Shown here piece after piece: positions 25,166 through 32,576 of a DNA stretch of 43,830 nucleotides. Below the pieces are notes generated by a model, which ran no database searches, was not told where the DNA came from, and saw only the letters and a list, made by a program, of their open reading frames with translations. The position numbers and the translations under genes were made by a program. Where the stretch lies: positions 1-43,830 of the forward strand of contig DATJVP010000096.1 in NCBI GenBank assembly GCA_035581425.1, in the 5' to 3' direction. Position 1 is the stretch's first letter. Each line of letters opens with the position of its first letter. The stretch is from DASZHJ01 sp035581425. GTDB lineage: Bacteria; Pseudomonadota; Alphaproteobacteria; ATCC43930; CGMCC-115725.

Positions 25166-25174
25166 TTATCCACA
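25166..25174 (+). promoter_or_regulatory. Perfect DnaA box
   Basis: TTATCCACA, the exact consensus for DnaA binding, lies between uvrA and ssb. It is single, so it is not an origin; DnaA could act as a regulator of ssb or uvrA, or this may be chance. Confidence 0.45.
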
Positions 25175-25284
25175 GGCTCAAGGGCTTGCGCGGTACCGCT
25201 TGCATGACATCGTCCCGCGCGTTCGTGGTATGGTCTCATCGGATTCGGTACCGATCCAAAGTAGCAGAGACGAGAGGTATTGCG

Positions 25285-25782
25285 ATGGCCGGCAGCGTCA
25301 ACAAAGTGATCCTCGTGGGGAATGTCGGGCGCGACCCCGAGATCCGCAGCACCCAGGACGGAACGCGGGTGGCGAACATGTCGTTGGCGACCTCCGAGAG
25401 TTGGCGCGACAAGAACTCCGGCGAGCGCAAGGAGCGCACGGAGTGGCATCGCGTCGTCGTTTTCAACGAGCGCCTGGTCGACGTCATCGAGAAATACGTG
25501 CGCAAGGGATCGAAGCTCTACATCGAGGGCGCGCTGCAGACGCGAAAGTGGACCGACAATTCCAACCAGGAGCGCTACACGACCGAGGTGGTGCTCCAAC
25601 GCTTCCGCGGCGAACTCACCATGCTCGACGGCCGCAGCGGCGGGAGCGGCGAGGGTGGGGTGGGCGGCGGCGGCCCCGATGACACGGGCTCCGGCGGCAG
25701 CGGCGGAGGAGGCGGGGGCGGCGGCGGAAGCCGCAGGTCCGGCGGCGGCTCGCAGGATCTCGACGACGAGATTCCGTTCTGA
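25285..25782 (+). CDS. ssb: Single-stranded DNA-binding protein
   Basis: 165 residues. OB-fold (about 1-112) starting MAGSVNKVILVGNVGRDPEIR and ending near FRGELTMLDG, then a glycine-rich linker with a run of about nine glycines, and the acidic tip DLDDEIPF that recruits repair and replication proteins. The ATG has AGAGG seven bases upstream; the frame runs on to 25120 without family likeness. Divergent from uvrA, the classic arrangement. A possible terminator follows at 25830. Confidence 0.97.
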   Translation: MAGSVNKVILVGNVGRDPEIRSTQDGTRVANMSLATSESWRDKNSGERKERTEWHRVVVFNERLVDVIEKYVRKGSKLYIEGALQTRKWTDNSNQERYTTEVVLQRFRGELTMLDGRSGGSGEGGVGGGGPDDTGSGGSGGGGGGGGGSRRSGGGSQDLDDEIPF

Positions 25783-25829
25783 GAACGCGTTCGATTCGGC
25801 ATATCTCCCCGACCTTCGATGCATTTTTT

Positions 25830-25865
25830 GCGCTGTGACGAAAGTCGCGCGCAGCGCCCCATTTT
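25830..25865 (+). terminator. Hairpin after ssb; notes on the 25783-26084 gap
   Basis: GCGCTG (25830-25835) pairs with CAGCGC (25852-25857); an inner three-pair stem carries a GAAA tetraloop, and CCCATTTT follows. It is probably the ssb terminator. The rest of the 302-base gap to gyrA has an A/T-rich stretch at about 25909-25944 and the candidate gyrA promoter; no gene is seen in it. Confidence 0.4.
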
Positions 25866-25996
25866 CTCCGCTGTGAAACAAAGCTAGAAATGGCATCAGA
25901 GACGGGCTTCAATGATATGATATTACTGATTTATCTCTCTTAAGGTAGTCGCCGGTTTGACCGTGTTTGAACCGTTCATTTCGGCCGGCGCAAGCG

Positions 25997-26025
25997 TTGT
26001 TCGCAGGAGCAAAATTCGGTAATCT
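25997..26025 (+). promoter_or_regulatory. Candidate promoter of gyrA
   Basis: TTGTTC (25997-26002), a 17-base spacer and TAATCT (26020-26025). It would give a leader of roughly 50 bases before the gyrA TTG start. Confidence 0.45.
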
Positions 26026-26084
26026 GAGAGCCAGAATTCGCGCTTCCGTGCGCGAGCATCCCAAGACCTTTTCCGGACCCCCTT

Positions 26085-28877
26085 TTGGCCACCGAACCGC
26101 CCGCGCCAGCGCCGCTCGACATCGCGCCCGTGACGATCGAGGAGGAGATGAAACGCTCCTACCTCGATTACGCCATGAGCGTGATCGTCTCGCGCGCGCT
26201 CCCGGACGTGCGCGACGGGCTCAAGCCAGTCCACCGCCGGATCCTTCACGCCATGAAGGAGAACGGGTTCGACTGGAATCGGGGCTTCCGGAAGTCGGCC
26301 CGCGTCGTCGGCGACGTCATCGGCAAATACCACCCGCACGGCAACGACCCCGTCTATGAGGCGATGGTGCGGATGGCGCAGGAATTCTCCATGCGCCTCA
26401 CGCTCATCGACGGCCAAGGCAATTTCGGCTCAATGGATGGCGACCCGCCGGCGGCGATGCGCTACACCGAGGCGCGCCTCTCGCGCGCGGCCGACGCGCT
26501 CCTCGACGATCTCGATAAGGAGACCGTCGACTTCCAGCCGAATTACGACGGCGAGAATCTCGAGCCCAAGGTTCTGCCGGCGCGGTTCCCGAACCTACTC
26601 GTGAACGGCGCGAGCGGCATCGCCGTGGGCATGGCGACCAACATTCCCACGCACAATCTCGGCGAGGTCATCGACGCCTGCCGCGCTTGCATCGCGAATC
26701 CCGAGATCACGATCGACGAGTTGATGGAATTGGTTCCGGGTCCCGATTTCCCGACCGGCGGGATCATCCTGGGACGCACTGGGATTCGGGCCGCCTATCA
26801 CACCGGGCGCGGCTCCATCGTCATGCGTGGGCGCACGCATATCGAGGAACTCCGCCGCGACCGCGAGGCGATCATCGTTACCGAGGTCGCCTTTCAGGTG
26901 AACAAGGCGCGGATGGTAGAGCGCATCGCCGAGGTCGTGAACGACAAGCTCATCGACGGCATCTCTGATCTCCGCGACGAGTCCGATCGCGACGGCGTGC
27001 GCGTGGTGATCGAGCTCAAGCGCGACGCCATGTCCGAGATCGTGCTCAACCAGCTCTACCGCTACACCCCGCTCCAGACGAGCTTCGGCGTCAACATGCT
27101 CGCCCTCGACGGCGGGCGGCCGGAGATGATGAACCTGAAGCAGGTGATCGTGGCCTTCGTGCGCTTCCGCGAGGAGGTGATCACCCGCCGCACCTCCTTC
27201 CTGCTGCGGAAGGCGCGGGAGCGCGCGCATGTGTTGTTGGGGCTTGCGGTCGCCGTCGCCAACATCGACGCCATCATCGAGCTCATCCGCAGGGCGAAGG
27301 ACCCAGCCGCCGCGCGCGCCGCGCTCCGCGGGCGCGCCTGGCCCATAAGCGTCGTCAAGCCGCTCATCGAGCGGATCGAGGAGAAGGGCCGCGGCGGCAT
27401 TCAGCCCGACGGGTCGAGCTATCGCCTCTCCGACGAGCAGGCGAAGGCGGTCCTCGACTTGCGCCTGCAGCGCCTCACCGGCCTCGAGCGCGACAAGATC
27501 GAGGAGGAGATCAACGGCCTCATCGGTGAGATCGGCGGCTTCCTTGAGATACTTGGCTCGCGCGCGAAGCTCCTGGAGGTGCTGAATGGCGAGCTCGCGG
27601 CTGTCAAAGAGCAGTTCACGACGCCGCGCAGGACCGCGATCGAGGACGTCGAGTTCGAATCCGACATCGAGGACCTGATCCAGCGCGAGGACATGGTCGT
27701 CACGGTGAGCCATGGCGGCTACATCAAGCGCGTGCCGCTCTCGACCTACCGCGCCCAACGCCGCGGCGGGCGCGGCCGTGCGGGAATGTCGATCCGCGAG
27801 GAAGATTTCGTGAGTGAGGTCTTCGTGGCCTCGACCCATGCCTCGGTGCTGTTCTTCACTGCCTCGGGCCGCGTTTACAAGCTCAAGGTCTACCGTCTCC
27901 CCGAGGGCACACCGCAGGCACGCGGGAAGGCGATGGTGAACCTGCTGCCGAACCTGGCGCCCGGGGAGAACATCTCCGCGGTCTTGCCGCTCCCGGAGGA
28001 CGAGGCGAGTTGGGGCAACTACACCGCCCTGTTCGCTACCGCCAAGGGACACGTCCGGCGTAACGCCCTCTCGGACTTCGGCAACGTCATGGCGAACGGC
28101 AAAATGGCCATGAAGTTCGAAGGCGACGACGCAGACGACCGTCTGATCGGTGTCGCGATCTGCACGGAGAAGGACGACGTGCTGCTCGCGAGCCGACTCG
28201 GCAAGGCGATCCGTTTCCCCGTCGAGGACGTTCGCATCTTCACGGGCCGGAGCTCCGTGGGCGTGCGAGGTATCAAGCTCGGGGAAGGTGACAGCGTCAT
28301 CTCGATGACGATCCTCCGCCACGAGGAGGTAGCGCCGGAGAAACGAGACGCCTACATGCGCCTTGCGGCGAAGCGGCGGCGCCAGATGGGCGCGGAGAGC
28401 GATGTCGCTGTCGGCACAGCCGAGCCGGAGCCCGAGTCCGAGACCGAGGCCACCCTGGAGATCAGCGAGGAGGAGTTCGACGCGCTCGCCAAGCGCGAGG
28501 AATTCCTGCTTTCGATCACCGAGAAGGGCTTCGGCGTGCGCAGCTCGGCCTATGACTACCGCATCACCGGCCGCGGCGGGCAGGGCATCGAGAATATGGA
28601 CCTATCGAGGCGTAATGATGCCATCGTCGCGGTCTTCCCGATCCACCACCGCGACCAGGTGATGCTCGTGAGCAATGCCGGCACCGTGATACGCTTGCCC
28701 GTCAACGACATCCGCATCGCGCGGCGGCGGACTCAGGGCGTGGTGGTCTTCAAGCCGGGCGAGGGGGAGCGCGTGGTCTCGGTGGCGCGGCTTGGCGAGG
28801 CCGGGGACGAGAACGGCAACGGCAATGGCGAAGGCGGGAACGGCGGCGAGATTGGGGGCGGCAAACATGAAGGGTGA
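26085..28877 (+). CDS. gyrA: DNA gyrase subunit A
   Basis: Breaks and rejoins DNA during negative supercoiling. 930 residues. The breakage domain has YLDYAMSVIVSRALPDVRDG and the active-site tyrosine Y127 in AAMRYTEARL. The GyrA box, QRRGGRG, that marks gyrase rather than topoisomerase IV, is in the C-terminal wrapping domain, which has six beta-pinwheel blades and an insert rich in Glu at about 785-800. The start is TTG at 26085 without a visible ribosome site; the next in-frame options are GTG 26130 and ATG 26148. The quinolone-resistance region reads HPHGNDPVYE instead of the common HPHGDSAVYD. The 3' end overlaps coaD by 11 bases. Confidence 0.95.
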   Translation: MATEPPAPAPLDIAPVTIEEEMKRSYLDYAMSVIVSRALPDVRDGLKPVHRRILHAMKENGFDWNRGFRKSARVVGDVIGKYHPHGNDPVYEAMVRMAQEFSMRLTLIDGQGNFGSMDGDPPAAMRYTEARLSRAADALLDDLDKETVDFQPNYDGENLEPKVLPARFPNLLVNGASGIAVGMATNIPTHNLGEVIDACRACIANPEITIDELMELVPGPDFPTGGIILGRTGIRAAYHTGRGSIVMRGRTHIEELRRDREAIIVTEVAFQVNKARMVERIAEVVNDKLIDGISDLRDESDRDGVRVVIELKRDAMSEIVLNQLYRYTPLQTSFGVNMLALDGGRPEMMNLKQVIVAFVRFREEVITRRTSFLLRKARERAHVLLGLAVAVANIDAIIELIRRAKDPAAARAALRGRAWPISVVKPLIERIEEKGRGGIQPDGSSYRLSDEQAKAVLDLRLQRLTGLERDKIEEEINGLIGEIGGFLEILGSRAKLLEVLNGELAAVKEQFTTPRRTAIEDVEFESDIEDLIQREDMVVTVSHGGYIKRVPLSTYRAQRRGGRGRAGMSIREEDFVSEVFVASTHASVLFFTASGRVYKLKVYRLPEGTPQARGKAMVNLLPNLAPGENISAVLPLPEDEASWGNYTALFATAKGHVRRNALSDFGNVMANGKMAMKFEGDDADDRLIGVAICTEKDDVLLASRLGKAIRFPVEDVRIFTGRSSVGVRGIKLGEGDSVISMTILRHEEVAPEKRDAYMRLAAKRRRQMGAESDVAVGTAEPEPESETEATLEISEEEFDALAKREEFLLSITEKGFGVRSSAYDYRITGRGGQGIENMDLSRRNDAIVAVFPIHHRDQVMLVSNAGTVIRLPVNDIRIARRRTQGVVVFKPGEGERVVSVARLGEAGDENGNGNGEGGNGGEIGGGKHEG

Positions 28878-29415
28878 GCGCATCGGGGTCTATCCCGGCA
28901 CATTCGATCCCATCACCAATGGACACACCGATATCATCCTGCGCGCGACCAAGATTGTGGACCGGCTGGTGATCGGCGTTGCCCGCAACATCGGCAAAGG
29001 CCCGCTGTTCTCGACCGAGGAGCGCGTGGAGATCGTCACGGACGAGATCGCGCACCTCGCTGACGCCGAGACGCGCAAGCGCGTCGAGGTCAGGCCCTTC
29101 GAGAACCTGCTGATGCATTTCGCGATGGAGATGGGCGCCTCGGTGATCGTGCGCGGCCTGCGCGCCGTCTCCGATTTCGAGTACGAGTTCCAGATGGCCG
29201 GCATGAACAACCGCCTCAATTCCAAGATCGAGACGGTCTTCCTGATGGCGAGCGATCGCTACCAGTTCATTTCCTCACGCTTCGTCAAGGAGATTGCCCA
29301 GCTCGGCGGCGACGTCTCGCATTTCGTGAGCCCGCGCGTCGTCGCGCGCGTGGCGAAGCGCCTCGGGCAGAACGGCGAGGCGAAGCGGCCGCGGAGCGCG
29401 GCGGGAAAGCGCTGA
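28867..29415 (+). CDS. coaD: Phosphopantetheine adenylyltransferase
   Basis: Fourth step of coenzyme A synthesis: joins ATP and 4'-phosphopantetheine to dephospho-CoA. 182 residues. The nucleotidyltransferase motif is GVYPGTFDPITNGH (TxGH), and the second motif is FISSRFVKEIAQLGG. VIVRGLRAVSDFEYEFQMA is also family-specific. The ATG lies 11 bases inside gyrA, so the two are translated together. The last 15 residues are a basic extension. It converges with the GST gene. Confidence 0.95.
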   Translation: MKGERIGVYPGTFDPITNGHTDIILRATKIVDRLVIGVARNIGKGPLFSTEERVEIVTDEIAHLADAETRKRVEVRPFENLLMHFAMEMGASVIVRGLRAVSDFEYEFQMAGMNNRLNSKIETVFLMASDRYQFISSRFVKEIAQLGGDVSHFVSPRVVARVAKRLGQNGEAKRPRSAAGKR

Positions 29416-29416
29416 G

Positions 29417-29430
29417 CCCGCATCCCTGCG
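29417..29430 (-). repeat. 14-base hairpin element after the GST gene (copy 1)
   Basis: On the minus strand CGCAGGGATGCGGG begins just after the GST stop codon. CGCA-GGGA-TGCG forms a small hairpin with a GNRA-type loop. An exact copy follows the ridA stop at 30138-30151. A second pairing, CATCCC (29421-29426) with GGGATG (29436-29441), is also possible across the coaD-GST junction and might serve as a two-way terminator. Confidence 0.5.
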
Positions 29431-29431
29431 A

Positions 29432-30064
29432 TTAGGGGATGTCCGCGAGCGGCAGCAGGTCGTAGGGCGCCTTGAAACCCGGCAGCGCTTGGATGCGCCC
29501 GGCCCAGGCCGTGATGTTCTTGTAGCTATTGATGTCGAAGCCGCCTTCCTCCGCGAGTGCCACCACGCCATAGCAGGCGACGTCGCCGACGGTCGGCGCG
29601 GCGCCCGCGAGGAAGGGCGACCGCGCGAGGTTCTCGTCGAGGACGGCGAGGCCTGCCTCGCCGAGCTGACGGAAGGTCTCGATGACCGCGGGCTCACCCT
29701 TGACGAAGCCGCGCTTGTAGGCGCGGCTCCTGAAGACGCCCGGCGAGAGCCGGTCTGCGTCCCAAAGCAGCCACTCGCGCGCGCGCTGCCGTTCGAGCAC
29801 CGAGTTGCCGGCGAATTTGCCGAGGGTCTCCGCGAGGTATTGCAGGATCGCGCCGGATTGGCAGAGGTTGAGCTCGCCGTGCACGAGTGCGGGCACTTGG
29901 CCGTAGCGGTTGATCGCGAGGAACTCCGGCTTCTTGTGCGCGCCCTCGCGGAGATTCATATGGCGATAGGAGAATTTCTGGCCGCAGAGGCTCAACATAA
30001 GCGCGGCTTTGTAAGTCGGGCCCGAAAGCGCAATGCCGTAAAGCGTGAAATTGCCGCTGGCCAT
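29432..30064 (-). CDS. Glutathione S-transferase family protein
   Basis: 210 residues. N-terminal thioredoxin-like domain (about 1-80) with ALSGPTYKAALMLSLCGQKF, the cis-proline block YGQVPALV, and the glutathione-contact pair QSGAILQYLAE; C-terminal helical domain (about 90-205) with GDVACYGVVALAEEGGFD. A Ser or Tyr near residue 13-16 would be the thiol-activating residue. The exact class and substrate cannot be told. A strong ribosome site (GGAGGGG) lies upstream. It follows ridA on the same strand with 88 bases between, so the two probably share a transcript; both concern removal of reactive compounds. Confidence 0.88.
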   Translation of the reverse strand: MASGNFTLYGIALSGPTYKAALMLSLCGQKFSYRHMNLREGAHKKPEFLAINRYGQVPALVHGELNLCQSGAILQYLAETLGKFAGNSVLERQRAREWLLWDADRLSPGVFRSRAYKRGFVKGEPAVIETFRQLGEAGLAVLDENLARSPFLAGAAPTVGDVACYGVVALAEEGGFDINSYKNITAWAGRIQALPGFKAPYDLLPLADIP

Positions 30065-30137
30065 GACGATCCCCTCCTTTGTCTCCCGCAGCCGCGGAAG
30101 TGGAGCACGAGAGGCGCGCTCGTCGCAAGCGTGCCTC

Positions 30138-30151
30138 CCCGCATCCCTGCG
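30138..30151 (-). repeat. 14-base hairpin element after ridA (copy 2)
   Basis: Exact copy of the element at 29417-29430, again placed one or two bases beyond a stop codon. See that entry. Confidence 0.5.
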
Positions 30152-30152
30152 T

Positions 30153-30500
30153 TCAGCGCGCGGCGATGACGCCGATCTCGACCAGCAGGTCCGAGCGCGC
30201 GAGCTTTGCCTCGATGCAGGCGCGGGCGGGCGTGTTGCCGGGCGAGACCCAAGCGTCCCAGACCTTGTTCATGGCGTCGTAAAACCTGATGTCTGAAAGC
30301 CAGATGGTCGCGGAAAGCAGCTTCGACTTGTCGGTGCCGGCTTCCGCGAGAAGCCCATCGATCTTCCCGAGGATCTGCTTCGTCTGCGTTGCGACGTCGG
30401 GCGTGCCCTCGTCGCCGACTTGGCCCGCGAGATAGACGGTGTCGCCGTAGCCCACCCCTTGGCTCATGCGAGGTCCGACTTTGACGCGCTGGATACTCAT
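30153..30500 (-). CDS. RidA/YjgF family protein
   Basis: 115 residues, the whole RidA fold. Archetypal RidA hydrolyses reactive enamine/imine intermediates from amino acid breakdown. The catalytic arginine is in TPARACIEAKLAR, with VYLAGQVGDEG and the family-end LVEIGVIAAR. Many Rid subgroups have different or unknown substrates, and no specific subgroup is assigned here. The ATG at 30500 has a GGGAG ribosome site; the longer frame to 31391 is antisense to the SDR gene. First gene of a ridA-GST pair. Confidence 0.88.
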   Translation of the reverse strand: MSIQRVKVGPRMSQGVGYGDTVYLAGQVGDEGTPDVATQTKQILGKIDGLLAEAGTDKSKLLSATIWLSDIRFYDAMNKVWDAWVSPGNTPARACIEAKLARSDLLVEIGVIAAR

Positions 30501-30545
30501 GGTTTTGCTCCCTTTGTGATTGCCGCGGATGAATGCGCTGGGGGG

Positions 30546-30575
30546 AAGCCTAGCAACAGGCAACGCCCGCTGTCG
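30546..30575 (-). promoter_or_regulatory. Candidate promoter of ridA-GST
   Basis: Minus strand TCGACA (30575-30570, five of six), an 18-base spacer, and TAGGCT (30551-30546, three of six). Confidence 0.35.
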
Positions 30576-30666
30576 ATGCCCGAAGCGGGCTTCGAAACGG
30601 TTGCGTCCGCGCGCGCGCCGGGCCAGAACTGCGCCCTGCGATTGGTCGGCAAGGAAAGGGCGCGGG

Positions 30667-31413
30667 ATGCAGCAACAGGAGCTTTCGGGGCGCGTCGCGC
30701 TGGTCACCGGCGCCGCCCGCAATATCGGCCGCGCCATCGCCTTAGCATTCGCGGAGGCGGGTGCGGCAGTTGTCATCAACACGCGTGCATCTCGCGCGGA
30801 AGCGGAGGCCGTCGCGCACGAGATCGAGGAGCGGCAAGGACGCGCGCTGGTTGCGCTTGCGGACGTGACGGACGAGGCCGCGGTCGACCGGATGATCGAG
30901 GGAACGCTCGCGAAATTCGGACGCCTCGACGTTCTCGTCAACAATGCTGCCGTGCGCAGGGAACGGCCTATCGAGAGCATGGATCTCCAGGAGTTCCGCT
31001 CTGTGGTTGCGCTCATCCTCGAAGGCGCCTTCATCACTTCGAGAGCGGCCCTTGCGGCACTCAAGCGCAGCGACGGTGCCGCCATCATCAATATCGGCGG
31101 TATGACCGGCCACAGCGGTGCAGCCGAGCGCGCGCATGTCGTTGCGGGGAAGGCCGGTCTCGTAGGCCTCACCAAGGCACTCGCGCACGAATTGGCGCCG
31201 GCGGGGATCACCGTCAATTGCGTCGTGCCCGGGCTCATCGACACCGTCCGCACCGGCGGCATCCCCATGGTGCACCGACGCAGCCCGCCGCTCGTGGGAC
31301 GCCTCGGCCGTCCCGAGGAGATTGCGGCCATGGTCCGGCATCTCGCGGGGCCCGCGGGGCGCTTCGTCACGGGGCAGACCATCCACGTCAACGGCGGCGC
31401 CTACATGCCGTGA
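30667..31413 (+). CDS. SDR-family protein lacking the usual catalytic Ser and Tyr
   Basis: 248 residues, classical short-chain dehydrogenase fold. Cofactor loop VTGAARNIGRAIA, acidic-loop ADVTD, and NNAA are intact, so NAD(P) binding is likely. In the active site only K162 remains: the Tyr of YxxxK is V158, the Ser 13 residues earlier is G145 (INIGGMTGHSG), and the tetrad Asn is I117. PG and the C-terminal HVNGGAYMP are normal. Such subgroups exist but their reactions are poorly known; H157 or S150 could stand in. It is divergent from ridA. The ATG at 30667 is chosen over an upstream frame start at 30520. Confidence 0.85.
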   Translation: MQQQELSGRVALVTGAARNIGRAIALAFAEAGAAVVINTRASRAEAEAVAHEIEERQGRALVALADVTDEAAVDRMIEGTLAKFGRLDVLVNNAAVRRERPIESMDLQEFRSVVALILEGAFITSRAALAALKRSDGAAIINIGGMTGHSGAAERAHVVAGKAGLVGLTKALAHELAPAGITVNCVVPGLIDTVRTGGIPMVHRRSPPLVGRLGRPEEIAAMVRHLAGPAGRFVTGQTIHVNGGAYMP

Positions 31414-31445
31414 TGGCGCCGCCTTGACAGGGTGCGCGCTTCAAA

Positions 31446-31461
31446 GCCTCCTCTCGGAGGC
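31446..31461 (+). other. Small hairpin ahead of the ABC operon
   Basis: GCCTCC-TCTC-GGAGGC, a six-pair stem with a four-base loop, lies between the SDR gene and the ABC ATPase gene. There is no T tract. It may stop read-through or protect the operon message. Confidence 0.35.
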
Positions 31462-31484
31462 CGGCGGGCGGGAGAGCGGAGGAC

Positions 31485-32543
31485 ATGGCATCGGTCGAGC
31501 TCAAGGGATTGACGAAGCGCTACGGCGCGCTGGCCGTGGTCGACCGCGTCGACCTTATGGTGGAGCACGGCAGCCTCGTCTGTCTCCTTGGTCCCTCCGG
31601 CTGCGGCAAGACCACGACGCTGCGGCTCGTCGCTGGCTTCGTCATGCCCGACGGAGGCGAGATCGCGGTTGCCGGGAAGACGCTCTCGACTCCCGGCACA
31701 GTCGTCCCGCCGGAGCGGCGCAACATGTCCATGATCTTCCAGAGCTACGCCCTCTGGCCGCACATGACGATCGCGCAGAACGTAGGCTACGGGCTTGCCG
31801 TGCGGAAGCTCCCGCGCGAGGAGATCGAGAAGCGCGTCAGCGAAATGCTCGCGGTCGCACAAATGGGACGCTATGCCGACCGCTATCCCGCGGAACTCTC
31901 GGGCGGCCAGCAACAGCGGGTGGCACTCGCGCGTGCGCTCGTGGTGAAGCCGGAGACGCTCCTCCTCGACGAGCCGCTCTCCAATCTCGACGCCAATCTC
32001 CGAGAGGAGATGCGCTTCGAGCTGCGGCGGCTCCACGACGAGTATCGCTATACCACGATTTACGTCACCCACGACCAGCAGGAAGCGATGACCGCCGCCG
32101 ATCGCATCGTCGTGATGCGCGAGGGTCGGATCGAGCAGGCGGGAACGCCCGTGGACGTCTACGAGCGTCCCGCGACCGAGTTCGTCGCGCGCTTCATCGG
32201 CGGCACCAACATCCTCCGGGGACCGCATCTCGGGAACAATCTCGTGCGCTGCGGCGGCATCACCTTGCGCTGCGGTCAAGGCACGCCCGCCGCGTCGGGC
32301 GACACCGCGGTCTCGATCCGGCCCCAGGAGATCCTGCTGACGGAGCGCGTCGCCGAGGGGGTGAACCGCGTGCGCGGAACCGTTGAACGGCAGGTCTATC
32401 TCGGCGCGAGCCGCGACTATCTCGTGCGGCTTCCCGGCGACACCGCGCTCCGGGTGATCGCGCCGCGCGAGCTCGACTTCGCCGCGGGCCGCGAGGTGAC
32501 CGTGGAGTTCCCGCCGGCGAGCTGCCGCGCGCTCCCGGCATAG
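31485..32543 (+). CDS. ABC transporter ATPase (Fe3+/phosphonate/spermidine-type, with TOBE domain)
   Basis: 352 residues. Walker A GPSGCGKTTTLRLVAGF, Q-loop FQSYALWPHMT, signature LSGGQQQRVALARAL, Walker B LLLDEPLSNLDA and the switch VTHDQQEAM are all complete. The C-terminal TOBE domain (about 265-345, with VSIRPQEILL) is typical for importers of the FbpC/PotA/CUT1 type. It powers the binding protein and permease encoded next. Substrate cannot be read from the ATPase. It has GGAGGAC just before the ATG and heads a six-gene run. Confidence 0.92.
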   Translation: MASVELKGLTKRYGALAVVDRVDLMVEHGSLVCLLGPSGCGKTTTLRLVAGFVMPDGGEIAVAGKTLSTPGTVVPPERRNMSMIFQSYALWPHMTIAQNVGYGLAVRKLPREEIEKRVSEMLAVAQMGRYADRYPAELSGGQQQRVALARALVVKPETLLLDEPLSNLDANLREEMRFELRRLHDEYRYTTIYVTHDQQEAMTAADRIVVMREGRIEQAGTPVDVYERPATEFVARFIGGTNILRGPHLGNNLVRCGGITLRCGQGTPAASGDTAVSIRPQEILLTERVAEGVNRVRGTVERQVYLGASRDYLVRLPGDTALRVIAPRELDFAAGREVTVEFPPASCRALPA

Positions 32544-32576
32544 TAGACCAAAATTCGAGCCAAGAAGGAGGCCGCG

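Larger units (their letters stand above)
25103..25254. promoter_or_regulatory. Three GGTACC-centred palindromes in the uvrA-ssb gap
   Basis: GCGGTACCGC (25190-25199) and TCGGTACCGA (25245-25254) are perfect ten-base palindromes sharing CGGTACCG, and a third, weaker copy TCGGTACCA lies at 25102-25110. Centres are 88 and 55 bases apart. Elsewhere in the window I noticed GGTACC only inside serS and the rhodanese gene. They may be operator sites. Confidence 0.4.

Noticed and set aside
25097..25284. SOS box for uvrA/ssb
   Set aside because: No GTTC-N7-GTTC or its complement was found on reading the gap on both strands.
26595..28322. 575-codon frame antisense to gyrA
   Set aside because: Shadow frame; gyrA on the other strand is unambiguous.
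31424..31429. TTGACA as a promoter of the ABC operon
   Set aside because: Perfect -35 hexamer but nothing resembling a -10 at 15-19 bases downstream.
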